Source: RPQJ01 sp963846315
Lineage (GTDB): Bacteria > Pseudomonadota > Gammaproteobacteria > Steroidobacterales > Steroidobacteraceae
Direction of reading: 5' to 3'
DNA length: 64,000 nucleotides
Assembly (NCBI GenBank): GCA_963846315.1
Contig: CAWJVM010000016.1
Location: 235,488-299,487 of the forward strand
The position numbers and the translations under genes are program-made. This document shows positions 11,603-20,749 of the stretch, piece after piece. Numbering within the stretch: the stretch's first letter is position 1; each line of letters begins with the position of its first letter. Under the pieces are notes generated by a model. That model made no database searches. It had not been told where the DNA came from and saw only the letters and a program-made list of their open reading frames with translations.

Positions 11603-13186
11603 TCAACCCAGCGGCTTCACCGAACCGGGCCGAACCGTCGCGCCGAAGACTTCGCGCATGGCGCGTACGGCGGGATCGCTGTCGATCGATTGCTCGGCGG
11701 CGCGCTGGCGGTCTTCGGCCGCGATCGCATCGCGCTTGGCCGGCGTCAGGATCTCACCCGGCACTTCGGCCTGCACGATCTCGAGACGGATCGCCTCGCC
11801 ATAGTGCTGCGACAGCGCCTCCGCGAGGCGACTCTCGATCTGCGGCCGGCGAAACGAGTCTCCGGCCGGGTCGAGGCGCAACCGGACCAGGCCAGCCTTG
11901 CGCTCGAGCAGCACGCAGTTGGCCGCGAAGTGCCTCGCCGTGCCTTGCAGGCCGAGCGCGGCAACGACGGTGTCCCAACCGGATTCCGTTGCCACGGGTG
12001 CTGCCGCCGAGCGCGACGGAATGCCCGCGGAGCGTGCGGCAGTCGTTGCACGCGCCAGGGCTGCCCCGCTGCCTGCGGCCGCCGTCGCTGGCGGCAATCC
12101 CTGCGGGCGGAACGCGAGCATCCGCAGCAATGCCATCTCGAAACCCGCGCGCGCATCCGGCGCATAGTCGAGATCGCGGCGTGAGTTGATCGCGATCTGG
12201 TACAGCAACTGCAGGTCTTCCGCAGAGAACTTCGCGGCGAGCTCGACGAGCAGTTTGTCTTCGTCCTCGTCGTCGCCGGGAGGCAGGTCCGGCAGCGCCT
12301 GCAGCAGCGCCATGCGCTGGATGGCGCCCGACAATTCGCCGAGCGCCTGGTGGTAATCCGGCGCGCGTTCGTCGAGGTGCGCGGCCTGCTGCATCAGTGC
12401 CGCGCCATCTTTCTCGGCCAGCGCCGTCAGGATGCCTTGAACGTGCTTGCGGTCGAGCGTACCGAGCAGCGTGCGCACTTCGGCTTCCATGGCACGGCCA
12501 CCGCCGAACGCCAGCACCTGATCGAGCAGCGACAGCGCATCGCGCATGCTGCCCTCGGCACCACGCGCAATGGCCCGCAGCGCGGCTGGCTCGAACTCGA
12601 CCTGCTCGGCTGCCGAAATCTGCGCCAGGCGGTCGTAGATCAGCGGCAGCGGCAGCCGCCGCAGGTGGAACTGCAGGCAGCGCGACAGCACCGTCACCGG
12701 CAGCTTCTGCGGATCGGTGGTCGCCAGCAGGAACTTCACGTGCGGCGGCGGTTCCTCGAGCGTCTTCAGCAACGCATTGAAGGAGTGTGTCGAGAGCATG
12801 TGGACTTCGTCGATCAGGTAGACCTTGTAGCGTCCGCGTGCCGGCGAATACTGCACGTTGTCGAGCAGCTCACGCGTGTCGTCCACCTTGGTGCGCGAGG
12901 CCGCATCGACTTCGAGCAGGTCGACGAACCGGCCGGCGTCGATGTCGACACAAGCCGCGCACTGGCCGCAAGGCGTCGATGAAACGCCGGTCTCGCAGTT
13001 GAGCGACTTGGCGAAGATGCGGGCGATGGTCGTCTTGCCCACGCCGCGCGTGCCCGTGAACAGGAACGCGTGGTGGATGCGGCCCGAATCGAGCGCGTTG
13101 GTGAGCGCGCGGCGGACGTGGTCCTGGCCGACGAGCTGGTCGAACGTGCGCGGGCGCCATTTGCGGGCGAGAACGAGGTAACTCAT
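11603..13186 (-). CDS. dnaX: DNA polymerase III subunits gamma and tau
   Basis: DnaX is the clamp-loader ATPase. Residues 1-160 carry the AAA+ core: Walker A GTRGVGKT (45-52), zinc cysteines 64, 73, 76 and 79, Walker B with LIDEVHML, and the DPQKLPVTVLSRC sensor region. The collar domain follows, and after an Ala-rich linker there is a C-terminal domain that would be tau-specific. At 527 residues it is shorter than E. coli tau (643) and longer than gamma (431). I did not identify a programmed slippage heptamer. It heads dnaX-ybaB-recR, with the SRP RNA gene directly upstream on the same strand. Confidence 0.96.
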   Translation of the reverse strand: MSYLVLARKWRPRTFDQLVGQDHVRRALTNALDSGRIHHAFLFTGTRGVGKTTIARIFAKSLNCETGVSSTPCGQCAACVDIDAGRFVDLLEVDAASRTKVDDTRELLDNVQYSPARGRYKVYLIDEVHMLSTHSFNALLKTLEEPPPHVKFLLATTDPQKLPVTVLSRCLQFHLRRLPLPLIYDRLAQISAAEQVEFEPAALRAIARGAEGSMRDALSLLDQVLAFGGGRAMEAEVRTLLGTLDRKHVQGILTALAEKDGAALMQQAAHLDERAPDYHQALGELSGAIQRMALLQALPDLPPGDDEDEDKLLVELAAKFSAEDLQLLYQIAINSRRDLDYAPDARAGFEMALLRMLAFRPQGLPPATAAAGSGAALARATTAARSAGIPSRSAAAPVATESGWDTVVAALGLQGTARHFAANCVLLERKAGLVRLRLDPAGDSFRRPQIESRLAEALSQHYGEAIRLEIVQAEVPGEILTPAKRDAIAAEDRQRAAEQSIDSDPAVRAMREVFGATVRPGSVKPLG

Positions 13187-13245
13187 CGGGCGAGTGGGTG
13201 CTCTGCGTTGCGCTCGGTCTGCGGACAGGGCCCGGGGTAGGCGGC

Positions 13246-13351
<106 letters not shown>

Positions 13352-13385
13352 ACCATTGGAGAAACGGGATCATACCATGCCGGAT

Positions 13386-14836
13386 TCAGTCCTTCGGCAC
13401 CGGCGGTGGACCGGCCGGGACGTACGGCACGTAGGTCGTTGTGCCCTTTTTCGCCTTGAATTCCGCCTGCACCGCAGCGAGGGCCTGCGGCTGCTCGTAG
13501 AGGTCGACCATCGTGGCCGCGAGCACCTTGGCGGCCTGCACCATGCCCTTGTGGCCGATCGACATGCCACCTGTGGCGACCACCGGCCAGGCGTGCCACG
13601 GCGCATCGGCTGGCGCGGTGGCGACCGAAACGTGAAGCGTCGGGGTCACCCAACTGATGTCCGCCACGTCCGTCGAGCCGCCCTCGAGCTCCTGACCCTC
13701 CAGCGGCTTGACGCCCGGAACATGCCGATCTCTGGCACGCCCGTCGCCTTCTGGATCTGCTTCGCGAAAGCCTGTTCTTCGTTCGTGTACTTGACCGGCC
13801 CGAGCAGCAGCAGGTTGGCATGCAGCAGGCGCGCGCCGGTCTCGTTGACCAGCATGTCCCATGACCCGCCGTCGACTGTCACCTTCGCCGTGGTCTCGGT
13901 CATCGCGGCCGCGCCCTCCGCCACCTTGCGCGTGCGGGCAAGCAACCCTTCGACCTCGTCGCGCTTCCAGTCGCGCAGCCACAGCGAGACCTTTGCATAG
14001 GCCGGCACGACGTTCGGCACGTCGCCGCCGGCGAGAATCACGTAGTGCATGCGGGACGTCGGCTTGATGTGCTCGCGCATCATGTTGATGCCGTGCGTGA
14101 ACAGCTCGGCTGCGTCGACCGCGCTGCGACCGTTCCAGGGATCGCCCGCGGCATGCGCCGTGCGGCCCTCGAACTCGATGATCAGGCTGACCATCGCCTG
14201 GCTCGACACCATGTCGGCCTGGGTCTCGTCGCTCGGGTGCCAGGCCAGCACGGCGTCGAGACCGTCGAAGTACCCATCGCGGGCCATGTAGACCTTGCCG
14301 CCGACGTCTTCCTCGGCCGGCGTGCCGAAGAACTTCACCGTGCCCTTGAGCTTGCCGGCCGCGATCTGCTCCTTGATCGCGATCGCCGCGCCGAGGCTCG
14401 CCGCGCCGAACAGGTTGTGGCCACAACCATGACCCGCAGCCCCGGCCGCGAGCGGCTCCTGGATCGGACTCGCCTTCTGTGAAACACCGGGCAGCGCGTC
14501 GTACTCACCCATGACGCCGATGACGGGCCGCCCCGAGCCGTAGGTGGCGACGAACGCCGTGGGCATGCCCGCGACACCGCGCTCGACCTTGAATCCCTGC
14601 AATTCAGCGTAATCCGCCAAGGCAGCCGCAGACCGCGTCTCGCGCAGCGCGGTTTCGGCGTAGGCCCAGATCCTGTCCGAGAGGTCGGCGAGATCCGCCT
14701 GGTGCCGCTCGACCGAGTTCAGGGCGGCACGCTTGGCCGGTGTCGCCTTGGCAGCCACGACATCGGCGGTGACGATCGCCGCGCCGAACACCGTGCTCGC
14801 CATGGCCACGGCGATGGCCAATCGTAGTGAGTTCAT
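13386..14836 (-). pseudogene. M20-family amidohydrolase (AbgB-like), frameshifted
   Basis: The sequence encodes an exported zinc-dependent amidohydrolase of the M20D/AbgB type, which cleaves amide bonds of substrates such as p-aminobenzoyl-glutamate or acylated amino acids. The first frame gives a signal peptide, then GVMGEYDALPGVSQ and AAGHGCGHNLFGAASLGAA (metal ligands) and the dimerisation domain, ending in GVPEIGMF. The rest (PGVKPLEGQELEGGSTDVADISWV to the C-terminus) is in another frame. The switch is near 13718, where one C appears to be missing from a C run. The ATG at 14836 has AAGGA upstream. If the deletion is a sequencing error this is an intact gene of about 480 residues; as written it encodes a truncated protein. 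Confidence 0.85.
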
Positions 14837-14872
14837 GCCCTGTCCTTGCATGTCGGAACGGTTGAAATCGAC

Positions 14873-15356
14873 TCAGCCACGACCGCGATACGGCGGCACG
14901 CCCTGGTCGGGCAGCCACATCGCGGCGGGTGGGCGCCCGGTCTGCCAGAACACGTCGATCGGCATGCCGCCGCGCGGGTACCAGTAGCCACCAATGCGCA
15001 ACCAGCGCGGCCCGAGGAAATCGACGAGCCGGTCGGCGATGGCAAGCGTGCAGTCTTCGTGAAACGCACCGTGGTTGCGGAAGCTGCCGAGGTAGAGCTT
15101 CAGCGACTTGCTCTCCACCAGCCACCTGGCCGGCGCGTAATCGATGACGAGGTGGGCGAAATCCGGCTGCCCGGTGAGCGGGCAGAGCGACGTGAATTCC
15201 GGCGCGGCGAACCGCGCCAGGTACACCTTGCGCGGATGCGGGTTCGGCACGCGCTCGAGTACGGCAGCCGTCCGGCGTCGTCGGCTGCGCCGTGGCGGCG
15301 CCGAGCTGCTTGAGGCCGGCATAGATCGACCCGCCCTTGCGCCGCGCGCTGCTCAC
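14873..15356 (-). pseudogene. queF: NADPH-dependent 7-cyano-7-deazaguanine reductase, frameshifted near the N-terminus
   Basis: QueF reduces preQ0 to preQ1 in queuosine biosynthesis. The main frame carries VLERVPNPHP, the catalytic-Cys motif APEFTSLCPLTGQPDF, the FRNHGAFHEDC segment and the C-terminal RIGGYWYPRGGMPIDVFWQ, which is the short (type I) enzyme. The expected N-terminus YAGLKQLGAATAQPTTPD is present but in another frame, joined if one G near 15270 is removed. In that frame the gene begins with a GTG that overlaps the stop of the upstream peptidase gene (GTGA). Alternative: an internal ATG at 15322 gives a 149-residue protein with a spurious start. I think the indel is an error or a very recent mutation. 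Confidence 0.88.
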
Positions 15357-17254
15357 TTGACGTTGCCCTTGGCGTAGATGCGATCCATCTCGTCCATGAT
15401 CCGGTTCATCTCGCGCATCGCAGCGTTGAACGGTTCCGAAGTCGTCATGTCGACGCCCGCGTCCTTGAGCAACTCGATCGGGTACTTCGACGAACCCGCC
15501 GCCATCAGCCGCAGGTACGCCTCGCGGTTCTGCTGCGCCTTGCCCGACTTCACCGCGGCCTTGCCGATCATGCCGTCGGCCAGCGACATTCCGCCGATCA
15601 TGCTCGTCGCGTACTGGTAGACGTAGAAGTTGCGGTAGAAGTGCGGGATGAACGCCCACTCCGCTGCGTACAGCTCGTCGACGTTCACGACGCCCGCGTC
15701 GTGCCCGTAATACTGGCGCAGCAGGCCGAGGTAGAGCTTGTTCAGCGCATCGGCGGTCAGCGGCTCGCCGCGCTCGACCATCTCGTGGATCTTCAGCTCG
15801 AACTCGGCGAACAGCGTCTGCCGGAACAGCGTCGTGCGCATGCTGTCGAGGTAGCTCGACAACAGGAAGAGCCGCGTGCGGTCGTCCTGCGTCTGGTCGA
15901 GCACGTGGTGCAGCAGCAGGTTCTCGTTCAGCGTCGAGGCCACTTCCGCGACGAAGGTGGAATACGAGGACGTCGCGTACGGCTGCTTCGCCGTCGACAT
16001 GAATGAATGCATCGAGTGGCCGGACTCGTGGGCCAGCGTCGAGACGTCGTCCCACGCGCCGTTGAAGTTCAGCAACTGGTACGGGTGCACGCCGTAGACC
16101 GTGCTGCTGTAGGCGCCGGGACTCTTGCCCGTGGTGGGCATGAAGTCGACCCAACGGTCGGCGTAGCCCTTGCGCAGGGTCTCGACGTACTCGGTGCCGA
16201 GCGGCGCAAACGAATCGAGCGTCATCTGCATGCCCTGCTCGGGCGTGTACTGCAGGTCCACCTGCTGCACGATCGGCGCATACAGGTCCTCGTACCCCAG
16301 CTGCTGCACGCCCATGATCTGCTGGCGCAGCTTCAGGTAACGGTGCAGCGTCGGCAGGTTGGCGTGCACGTCGTCGAGCAGGCGTGAGTAGACATCGCGC
16401 GGAATGTTGAAATCGAACAGCGCGGCGTCGAGCGAGGTCGGGAAGTTGCGCACGTCCTTGGACGTGACGTGCGACTGCACGTGCGCATTCAGCGTGGTCG
16501 CGAAGGTGCGCGTGAACTGGTTGTAAGCCGTCCAGAACGCCTTGAACGCGAGGTCGCGGTCGGCCTTGTTCGGTGACGCGCGCCACTTCGAATAGGCCGA
16601 CGCGTCGAGCCGGACTTTCTCGCCGGTCGAGAAGGTGACCTCGGGGAACGGCAGGTCCGCGCTGCGGAAGACGGACTGCAGCGTGCCGCCGGCCTCACCC
16701 AGCGACGCCATGCGCGCGTAGATCTTTTCTTCGGCCGGCGTCAGCGTGTGCGGGGCCGCGCGCAGGATGTCGTCGAAGTACATGCGGTACTGGCCGAGCC
16801 GGGGCTCTGCCGCCAGGTACGCGTCGATCTTCCCGCGGCCGAGCGCGAGAATCTCCGGCCGCATGAACGACGCAGTCGACTGGAAGTTCGAATAGACCTG
16901 CGACATTTCCTGCTGCATCTGCAGGCTGCGCCCCACCCGGGTGTCCTGGTCGTACAACTGGAAGGCATAGGAGTAGAGACGATCGGCCCGCTGGCTGGCC
17001 TGCTCCCAGGCCTTCATCCCTTGCCACAGGCTGTCCGCCGACTCACCGAGCTTGCCCTGCCACGTTCCAAGCGCCGGCAGCGCCTGCACGAACTCCTGCT
17101 TGGCGGCCATCCAGGCGGCTTCGTCTGCGTACAGGCCGGTCAGGTCCCACTGGTACCTGGCCGCCACGTCGGATCGCTCCAGGGCGTGGACTGGACCCGC
17201 CAGGGCCAGCGTAATAACCGCAAAAAGTGCTGGGAAACCCGCAATTCCACGCAT
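15353..17254 (-). CDS. pepF: M3-family oligoendopeptidase F, exported
   Basis: This is a zinc metallopeptidase of the thimet oligopeptidase family, which cuts short peptides. The active-site motif HESGH is at about residue 409, inside a long helix-rich domain; further family marks include PYATSSYSTFVAEVASTLNENLL with the third zinc ligand. The frame extends upstream to 17329, but the ATG at 17254 has an AGGAG site eight bases away and leads directly into a signal peptide, giving 633 residues. A signal peptide is unusual for classical cytoplasmic PepF and suggests a periplasmic enzyme. Its stop overlaps the reconstructed GTG start of queF. Confidence 0.93.
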   Translation of the reverse strand: MRGIAGFPALFAVITLALAGPVHALERSDVAARYQWDLTGLYADEAAWMAAKQEFVQALPALGTWQGKLGESADSLWQGMKAWEQASQRADRLYSYAFQLYDQDTRVGRSLQMQQEMSQVYSNFQSTASFMRPEILALGRGKIDAYLAAEPRLGQYRMYFDDILRAAPHTLTPAEEKIYARMASLGEAGGTLQSVFRSADLPFPEVTFSTGEKVRLDASAYSKWRASPNKADRDLAFKAFWTAYNQFTRTFATTLNAHVQSHVTSKDVRNFPTSLDAALFDFNIPRDVYSRLLDDVHANLPTLHRYLKLRQQIMGVQQLGYEDLYAPIVQQVDLQYTPEQGMQMTLDSFAPLGTEYVETLRKGYADRWVDFMPTTGKSPGAYSSTVYGVHPYQLLNFNGAWDDVSTLAHESGHSMHSFMSTAKQPYATSSYSTFVAEVASTLNENLLLHHVLDQTQDDRTRLFLLSSYLDSMRTTLFRQTLFAEFELKIHEMVERGEPLTADALNKLYLGLLRQYYGHDAGVVNVDELYAAEWAFIPHFYRNFYVYQYATSMIGGMSLADGMIGKAAVKSGKAQQNREAYLRLMAAGSSKYPIELLKDAGVDMTTSEPFNAAMREMNRIMDEMDRIYAKGNVK

Positions 17255-17350
17255 CGAAACTCCTGCTTCAGCCCGTCGGGCGGAGAAAAATGAGGTCGCA
17301 AGCTTGCCTAGACGTGCGGATGGTCGCAACGTGGGGCGTTCCTGCTAGTA

Positions 17351-17379
17351 TTGTTGCGGTGCAGCCAAACTAGAATAAT
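17351..17379 (+). promoter_or_regulatory. possible sigma-70 promoter for the alpha/beta hydrolase gene
   Basis: TTGTTG at 17351-17356 and AATAAT at 17374-17379 are separated by 17 bases and end 26 bases before the GTG start. The match is reasonable in this GC-rich setting but not proven. Confidence 0.4.
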
Positions 17380-17405
17380 CGGGTCTCGAACAGGGCATAG
17401 GCAAA

Positions 17406-18263
17406 GTGGCGAAAGCAACCAACGGTTCGCGCATCCCGCAACCTCCGCGGGCCCTGTACACGTTGCTCGAGGGCCGGGCCATTCTCGAGATGGCGCTGCT
17501 CCCCGCACTGTACCCCTTGTTGCGAACCACGCCGCGCGGTGACGGACACCCCGTCCTGCTGGTCCCCGGCTTCACCGCCAGCGACGCCACGCTGATCGGC
17601 CTCTCGGCCTTCCTGCGCTCGCGCGGCTACCACGTCGAGACCTGGGGTCTCGGCCAGAACACCGGCTTCAAGCTCAAGTTCAGCCAGGCGCTGGAGCAGA
17701 AGTTGCGCTTCATGCACCACCGACATCGCCGCAAGGTGAGCCTGGTGGGCTGGAGCCTCGGCGGTGTCTACGCGTTCTACGCCGCGCACTCTGCCCCGGA
17801 ATGCGTGCGGTGCGTGGTGTCGCTCGGCAGTCCGATGAAATTCTCGACCGACGAACTGCTCGACGTGCCGGTCGTCGTCAAGGCGGCGTACCGCTATCTC
17901 GCGCACCCGATGGGTCCCGTCGCGCACCTCGCGAACGTGCGGGCCAAGGTGTTGCGCGCGCCGCCGCCCGTGCCATCGACGTGCGTGTTCTCGATGACCG
18001 ACGGCATCGTGCCCCCCGAAGCGGCACGCATCGACGACAGCGACGACGATGAACACGAAAACATCTGGGTGCCAGGCAGCCACGTCGGGCTCGGCTTCAA
18101 TGCTGCCGTGATGTGGATTCTCGCCAACCGCCTGGCGCAGACCGAAGGCGCCTGGCGGCCGTTCGATCCGGACGGCATGGCCGGCAAGGCCTATCGCAAG
18201 ATTGCGCGGCTGCTCGGCCCGCCTGAACAGGGTCTGCGGCGGGGCGTGGCTGTGCCGGGCTGA
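17406..18263 (+). CDS. alpha/beta hydrolase
   Basis: The 285-residue protein has an alpha/beta hydrolase fold: HPVLLVPGFTAS oxyanion strand, nucleophile elbow GWSLGG with Ser117, a candidate acid in FSMTDGIVPP, and the base His in GSHVGLGFN near residue 225. The last motif is typical of PHA-synthase-like and esterase subfamilies. No signal peptide is seen. Start is GTG. It converges on an operon of wax synthase, SDRs and an acyl-CoA dehydrogenase, so a role in ester or acyl-thioester turnover is plausible; the substrate is unknown. Confidence 0.85.
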   Translation: MAKATNGSRIPQPPRALYTLLEGRAILEMALLPALYPLLRTTPRGDGHPVLLVPGFTASDATLIGLSAFLRSRGYHVETWGLGQNTGFKLKFSQALEQKLRFMHHRHRRKVSLVGWSLGGVYAFYAAHSAPECVRCVVSLGSPMKFSTDELLDVPVVVKAAYRYLAHPMGPVAHLANVRAKVLRAPPPVPSTCVFSMTDGIVPPEAARIDDSDDDEHENIWVPGSHVGLGFNAAVMWILANRLAQTEGAWRPFDPDGMAGKAYRKIARLLGPPEQGLRRGVAVPG

Positions 18264-18305
18264 GGAAGGCCAGGAAGGCCAGGAAGGTCAGGAAGGTCAG
18301 GAAGG
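18263..18305. repeat. tandem 9-bp repeat after the hydrolase stop codon
   Basis: AGGAAGG(C/T)C is repeated four times plus a partial unit. It begins at the last base of the hydrolase stop codon and runs into the inverted repeat that follows. Confidence 0.85.
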
Positions 18306-18385
18306 GGTTAGGGGTTAGTCGGAAGCGCGGTCGCGCGAGAACTTCTTTGCGCACGCAGTGCGCTGCCGACTAACCCCTAACCCCT
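18303..18385. repeat. perfect 20-bp inverted repeat with CCCCTAA arrays between convergent genes
   Basis: The arms at 18303-18322 (AGGGGTTAGGGGTTAGTCGG) and 18366-18385 are exact reverse complements, separated by 43 bases. The right arm is followed by two more C4TA-type units. The whole lies between the ends of two convergent genes and could act as a bidirectional transcript terminator or stabiliser. The G4TTA repeats might also form G-quadruplex structures. There is no gene in it. Confidence 0.85.
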
Positions 18386-18402
18386 ATCCCCTAACCCCTA
18401 CT

Positions 18403-19875
18403 TCACGCGGCCTTGCGCTTCACCGCCGCCTTTTTCACGACCACTTTTTTCTTCTTGCGCTTGCCCGGCTTCGTCGCCAGCGCCAGCAATTCCTGGAAAC
18501 TGTCGCGGATGCACTGCGCGAAGAATTCGGGATCGGGCAGCTGCTCGCGGCACGAGGTCGGCGAGATGAAGATCATCTTGTCGTAACTGGTGACCGAGAA
18601 CACCAGCCCCATGCCGTCCGCGATCGGCATGATCGACGAGAAGTACGTCATCCGCGCGCCGTCGAGGTAGAGCGGAATCGCGGGCCCGGGCACGTTCATG
18701 ATCGTGCAGCCGGCCAGCGGCTCGCGTGGGGAACCGAGCGACGAGCCGGCCAGCAACTTCGCCGAAAGCGCGAGCGTCGCCGCCGGCGCGTGCTTGTCGA
18801 ACTCCGTCAGTTCCTTGGCCCGCACGGCCTGGTCGATGTCGGCGTGCGTCGAGGTGTGCTTGTAGATCGCACGCAGGCGCTTCTTCGGGTCTTCGATTTC
18901 CGTGCCGAGCGGCACGCGGACGAGGCTCAGTTCGGGACGCCCTTCGCTGTTGGCGCCCGCTGCCCGCACCGAGAACGGCGCGAGCGAAACCACGCTGAAA
19001 CCCGGCAGTTCTTCATGCGCCAGCAGGTACCGACGCAACGCGCCGCCGCAGACGGCGAGCACGGCATCGTTGATCGTGGCGCCCGGCACCAGGTCGCGGA
19101 TGTGCTTGAACTCGTGAATGAAAAATCGACGCGAATCGAAGACGCGATGCGGGGAGACTTCGGAATTGAAACGCGTGACGGCGAACCGGTCCTTGCGCCA
19201 CAGTTCGCCGAGCGACCCGAGCACGGCGGGCGTCACCCGGCTGACGGCACGAGCGAGCGGGCCCGCGAACATCAGCGGCCGCACCACGTTGTTGATCAGC
19301 GCCCGCGAGAGCAGCGAGATCGATCCCGGCGGGGATTCCGGGAACCAGGGCTCCGGCGGTTCCGGCGCGGGCGGCTGCGCCGTCGTGTCGTGCAGCAGCG
19401 TCGTGATCTCGGCACCGCCCCGCACGTCGATGGCCGCGTGATGGATCTTGGCGAGGATCGCGAAGCTGTCGGGCGGCAGGTGCAGGAACGAGTCGAGCCC
19501 CTCGACCAGGTACAGCTCCCACAGCGGCTTGGACAGGTCGAGCGGGCGCGCATGAATGCGCGAGGCCTGGATGCAGAACTGGCGCCAGTCGCCGGGCTTC
19601 GGCAAGGCGATGTGGCGGACGTGGTATTCGAGGTCGAAGCTCTCGTCCTCGATCCAGTACGGGAAATCGAGCTCCAGCGGCACGCGCAGCAGCTTCTGCC
19701 GGAAGATCGGCGACAGGTGCAGCCGGCTCTCGATGTGCTTCAGCAGGCTCTTGAAGTGGACGCGCCCATCCGCGGCCGTCGACGGGTCATAGATCGAAAT
19801 GAGCGTGATGTTCGAATTGGCATGCCCGGATTCGCCGTACACGAACCGTGCGTCTTCGCCGCGCATCTGCCTCAT
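18403..19875 (-). CDS. wax ester synthase/diacylglycerol acyltransferase (WS/DGAT)
   Basis: The enzyme class transfers acyl-CoA to fatty alcohols or diacylglycerol to make wax esters or triacylglycerols. The 490-residue protein starts with MRQMRGEDARFVY, as family members do. The catalytic motif, usually HHxxxDG, reads HHAAIDV at residues 145-151: both His and the Asp are kept, but Gly is replaced by Val. The C-terminal region has the NVPGPAIPLYLDGARM segment typical of the family. A Lys-rich tail ends the protein. It is the last gene of a four-gene minus-strand operon with two SDRs and an acyl-CoA dehydrogenase. A second WS/DGAT with a canonical motif lies elsewhere in the window. Confidence 0.92.
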   Translation of the reverse strand: MRQMRGEDARFVYGESGHANSNITLISIYDPSTAADGRVHFKSLLKHIESRLHLSPIFRQKLLRVPLELDFPYWIEDESFDLEYHVRHIALPKPGDWRQFCIQASRIHARPLDLSKPLWELYLVEGLDSFLHLPPDSFAILAKIHHAAIDVRGGAEITTLLHDTTAQPPAPEPPEPWFPESPPGSISLLSRALINNVVRPLMFAGPLARAVSRVTPAVLGSLGELWRKDRFAVTRFNSEVSPHRVFDSRRFFIHEFKHIRDLVPGATINDAVLAVCGGALRRYLLAHEELPGFSVVSLAPFSVRAAGANSEGRPELSLVRVPLGTEIEDPKKRLRAIYKHTSTHADIDQAVRAKELTEFDKHAPAATLALSAKLLAGSSLGSPREPLAGCTIMNVPGPAIPLYLDGARMTYFSSIMPIADGMGLVFSVTSYDKMIFISPTSCREQLPDPEFFAQCIRDSFQELLALATKPGKRKKKKVVVKKAAVKRKAA

Positions 19876-19930
19876 GGGCGCATCGTCCTTCCGGTGCCGG
19901 TGGCACGCATCCTGATTGCACCCGAGTCTA

Positions 19931-20740
19931 TCATTGGCGGACTTTCAGGAACCCTGCGCCGTTCCGCAATCCAGACCGGAGACGTCGCATGCCGCCGACC
20001 CAGCGGTCGTAGTCCGCGGCCTTGCGCTGGAAGAACGACAGGACCTCCGGGTGCGTCAGCAACAGGAACTGCTCGGCTTCGAGCCCGTCGACGATCGCGG
20101 TGGCGGCCTGCTCCACGGACAGCAGCCCGGGAGGCGCATCGGCCGGGAGCTTCTCGTCGAGCCCGGTGATGGCCGTGGCGATGTATTGCGGACACACGAC
20201 GGAGACACGGACCCCCCGCTCGCCGTAGGTGATCGCGAGCGACTCCGCGAGCCCGACCGCCGCATGCTTGGTGGCGCTGTAGGCGGCATCGCCCACCTGG
20301 CACAGCAGTCCCGCAGCGGACGCCACGTTCACGAGGTAACCCTCCCCGCGTTCGAGCATGCCCGGCAGCACTGCGCGCGAGGCATATACGTGCGCCATCA
20401 CGTGCACCTGCCACATGCGGGCCCAGAGCTCGTTGGGCTCGGCCAGGGCGTCGTCCAGGTCGAGTTCGGTCGCGCCGAACCCGGCATTCGACAGCAGCAC
20501 GTCCACGCGACCGTAGTGCGCAATCGCCGCCGCCACGGCCGCCTGCACGTCCGCCTCGTTCGACACGTCGCACTGCAGCCCGAGGCCGCCGAGTTCGGTG
20601 GCCGTCGCCTGTGCCTGCGCGCCATCCAGATCGGCAATCACCAACCCTGCCGCGCCGCGCGCCAGCATTTCGCGACACACCGCCCGCCCGATGCCGCGGC
20701 CCGCGCCGGTGACGAACGCGATCTTGTCCTGCATCTGCAT
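19931..20740 (-). CDS. short-chain dehydrogenase/reductase
   Basis: This is a classical SDR with the NAD(P)-binding motif TGAGRGIG near the N-terminus, an NAG-type motif (LLSNAG), a catalytic Ser before the active-site YSATK, and the PQYIATAIT segment. It has 269 residues. It lies nine bases after the acyl-CoA dehydrogenase gene and 55 bases before the WS/DGAT gene. In this setting it may reduce fatty aldehydes or oxidise 3-hydroxyacyl intermediates, but SDR substrate cannot be read from sequence. Confidence 0.9.
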   Translation of the reverse strand: MQMQDKIAFVTGAGRGIGRAVCREMLARGAAGLVIADLDGAQAQATATELGGLGLQCDVSNEADVQAAVAAAIAHYGRVDVLLSNAGFGATELDLDDALAEPNELWARMWQVHVMAHVYASRAVLPGMLERGEGYLVNVASAAGLLCQVGDAAYSATKHAAVGLAESLAITYGERGVRVSVVCPQYIATAITGLDEKLPADAPPGLLSVEQAATAIVDGLEAEQFLLLTHPEVLSFFQRKAADYDRWVGGMRRLRSGLRNGAGFLKVRQ

Positions 20741-20749
20741 GCGGGGCCC

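Noticed and set aside
18303..18400. C4TAA arrays as a CRISPR array or telomere-like end
   Set aside because: Units are contiguous without spacers and lie inside the chromosome between ordinary genes.
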